This document shows positions 58,201-61,200 of a stretch of DNA of 64,000 nucleotides, piece after piece (positions within the stretch are counted from its first letter, which is position 1; every line of letters begins with the position of its first letter). A program made the translations under genes and the position numbers. The notes beneath the pieces were generated by a model, which worked only from the letters and a program-made list of their open reading frames with translations, did not search any database and had not been told where the DNA came from. The DNA is taken from assembly GCA_958295805.1 (NCBI GenBank), contig OY282373.1:2079001-2143000 (forward strand), read 5' to 3'. The DNA comes from an uncultured Nitrospirales bacterium (GTDB taxonomy: Bacteria > Nitrospirota > Nitrospiria > Nitrospirales > UBA8639).

Positions 58201-61200
58201 TCGCCGACCCGGCGTCCCCCTCGGTCACGCTGGCCGAGCCGATGGCAAGGGTCGGCCGCGTGTCGTCATCGACGATGACCCCCGTGGCCGTCGACTCACT
58301 CCCGCTCAGCCTCGCGTTCATCGCGTTGCTCAACGTCAGGGTCACCGTCTCGTCCGGCTCGTTCCCGGCGTCCCCGATCACCGTCACGACGACGGTCTTG
58401 CTCCGGTCCCCCGGCGCGAAGGTCAGGGTCCCGCTCGTAATGGCCGCGTAGTCCGTCCCCGACGTCGCCGTGCCCGTGCCCGCGTCCGCGTAGTCCACCG
58501 TCACCGTCTTGCCGCTGGCCACGCCGAGCAGCACCGTGAAGGTCAGCGTTCCGGGCGCGGCGTCGCCGGCGGCACCCTCGGCGGCGGACGCCGGGTTGGT
58601 GATCGCCAGCTCCGGCTCGCGGTCGTCGTTCGTGAGCGTCAGCGCCGCCCCCGTCACCGCGCCGGCGCCCTGGTCGTTCGACACCGCCGCCGTCACCGTC
58701 ACCGACCGGTCCGCCTCGTCAAGGAGGTTGTCCACCGCGGTCACCGTCGCCGTGTCCGAGGCGTCCGCCGTCGAACCCGCGGCGATGACGATGAGCGCGT
58801 CAGAACCCACAGCATACGCCCCCGCCACCGGCGTCACCGTGATCGTCGTCGCCGCGCTCGACGGACGGTCGAGCGTCGCCGTCACCGTCGAAACCCCGCC
58901 TTTCTCCGAAACCGACGCCGGCGACGCTGACAAGGTCACCGCGGGGGCCGCGTCGTCGTCCTTGATGGTCAGCGTCAACGGCAGCACCGCCGCCCCCACG
59001 GACGCGCCGCTCGCCGTTGCCGAGACCGTCACCGTCTTGTCCGGCGCGTCCACGTCGTTGTTCACCGCCTCGACGGTGACGACGCCGGTGCTCGCCGTCT
59101 CCCCCATCGCGATGGTCAGCGTATTGGCCGTGCTCAGCGTGAAAGCGTTGTTCGTCGCCGGGGCCACCGCCGTCGCCGAGACCGTGACCGTCACCGGGGC
59201 GCCCGCCGCCGCGCTCAGCGTCGCGGTCACCGTCGCCGCCCCCATCGCGCCGCCGTCCTCCTCGATGCTCGCCGACGACAGATGCAGCGTCACCGTCGAA
59301 GCGTCGTCGTCAAGGTTGGCCGCCGAAACCGTCACCGTCGCCAGCCCCCGGTACATCGCGTCGCCGGGCGGCGTGGCGCCGGCCGCCGCGCTGTCCGGGT
59401 CCAGCGTGATCGAATAACTCACGTGGCCGTCCTGATCGGCGTCGCCCTGCCCGTGAACCGTCACCGTCTGGGCCGTGCTCCAGGTCGTCGCGTCGAACGT
59501 CAGCGTCGCCGTTGCCGCGGTCGCCCCCCCGGCAATGGACACCAGCCCCTCGCTCGGGTCTTCGCTCGTCACCGCCACCGTCACCGTCGCCGTCGGCGCG
59601 CTCGACAACGCCACCGTGAAGGTATCCGTGGTCCCCGCCTCCGTGGTCCGCGTCGAACCCGAGGTTTCCGTCACGGTCAGGCCCGCCGCGTCGTCGTCCG
59701 CGTTCGTCACCGCCACCGTGGCGCTCGCCACCTCGTCGCGATATTTCCCGTCGCCGGGCGGCGTGGCCGAGGCCGCGGCGCTGTCCGGATCCAGCGTGAT
59801 CGAATAGCCGGCGTCGCCGTCGTCCGCGTCGTCGTCCAGGCCCCGCACCTTCACCTCTTGCGCCGTGTTCCACGTCGCCGCGGTGAAGGTCAGCGTCCCC
59901 GAGCTCCCCCAGGTGGCGCCGCCGTCCACCGACATTTCACCCTCGCTCGCCGAGCCCGAGGGAATCGATGCCGCCACCGTCACCGCCGCGACCGGCTCGC
60001 TCGACAGGGCCACCGTGAACGAGTCCTCGCCTCCCGCCTCGGTGGTCCGCGTGGAACCCTGCGTCTGCACCACCGTCAGCCCCGCCTCGTCGTCGTCATG
60101 GAGGTAGGCCGTCGCTCCACGAGTGCTGATATTATTCGGGATGGTGACGTTGACCGGGTTCCGCAGCTTCACGACCACGGTCTCGAAGTCGGTCTCGTCC
60201 ACGTCGTCGTCAAGCACCGTCACGCTGAATCCGACGGAGCTCATGCCCGCCGCGATGGTCAGCGTCCGTCCGACGACCGAGGTGTAGTCCACGCCCGGGG
60301 TTGCCGTGCCGTTGCCGTCCGCCAGATCGATGGTGATGGGCAATTCGTGCGTGCCGTTCAAGTCCACCTGGAAATCCATCCGCCCCGCGTCTGTGTAGGA
60401 GTACCTGTCGTTCCTCGTCGCGCCGCCGCTGCGCCCTTCCCATCCGTGGTCCGCCGAAAAGACAATCACCTCCCTCCTGCCGCGTTCGTCGTCGGTGATG
60501 GTCAGCGTCGCGTCCGCCGGGGCCGCGACCTCGTTGCCGCCCGACACCGCGCCGGACACCGTCACCTTCTTGTCCGACGACGGTACAAAGTTCGCCGTCG
60601 TGGTCATCGTCACCGTCCCCGTGCTCGTCGTCGAACCCGCGGCGATGGTCAGCGTCTTCGCCGTGCTCAGCGAGAAGTCGTTGTCCGTCGCCGGGGCCAC
60701 CGCGGTCGCCGACACCGTGACCGTCACCGCCTCGCTCGAGACGCCGGAGAGCGTCGCGGTCACCGTCGACGTGCTTAAGACCAGCGTCCACGGCGTCGTG
60801 CTCTCGATCCAGCTGTTCTCCACCACCGTTGCCGGCGACAGCACCAGCGTCACCGTGGGCAGGGCCTCGTCGTCCGCGATGGTCAGCGTCGCGTTGGCCG
60901 GCTGTATGACCCCGTTGCCGCCCGTCGCCGTGGCCGACACCGTGACCGACCGGTCCGGCTCGTGAACGCCGTCATTGCTTGACGCCGTGGCCGAAACCGT
61001 CACCGTGCCCGTGCTCGTCGTGTCCCCCGCCGCGATGGTCAGTGTCGTCCCCGTCCGCGTGAAGTCCGCGGCGACCGCCCCCGTTCCCGGGGCCGCGGAG
61101 ACCGTCACCGTTACCGCCTCGGTCGCAGGATGCGACAGCGCCGCGCTCACCGTCGACACCCCGCTGTCCTCTGAAATCGAGGCCGGCGACAGGACCAGCG

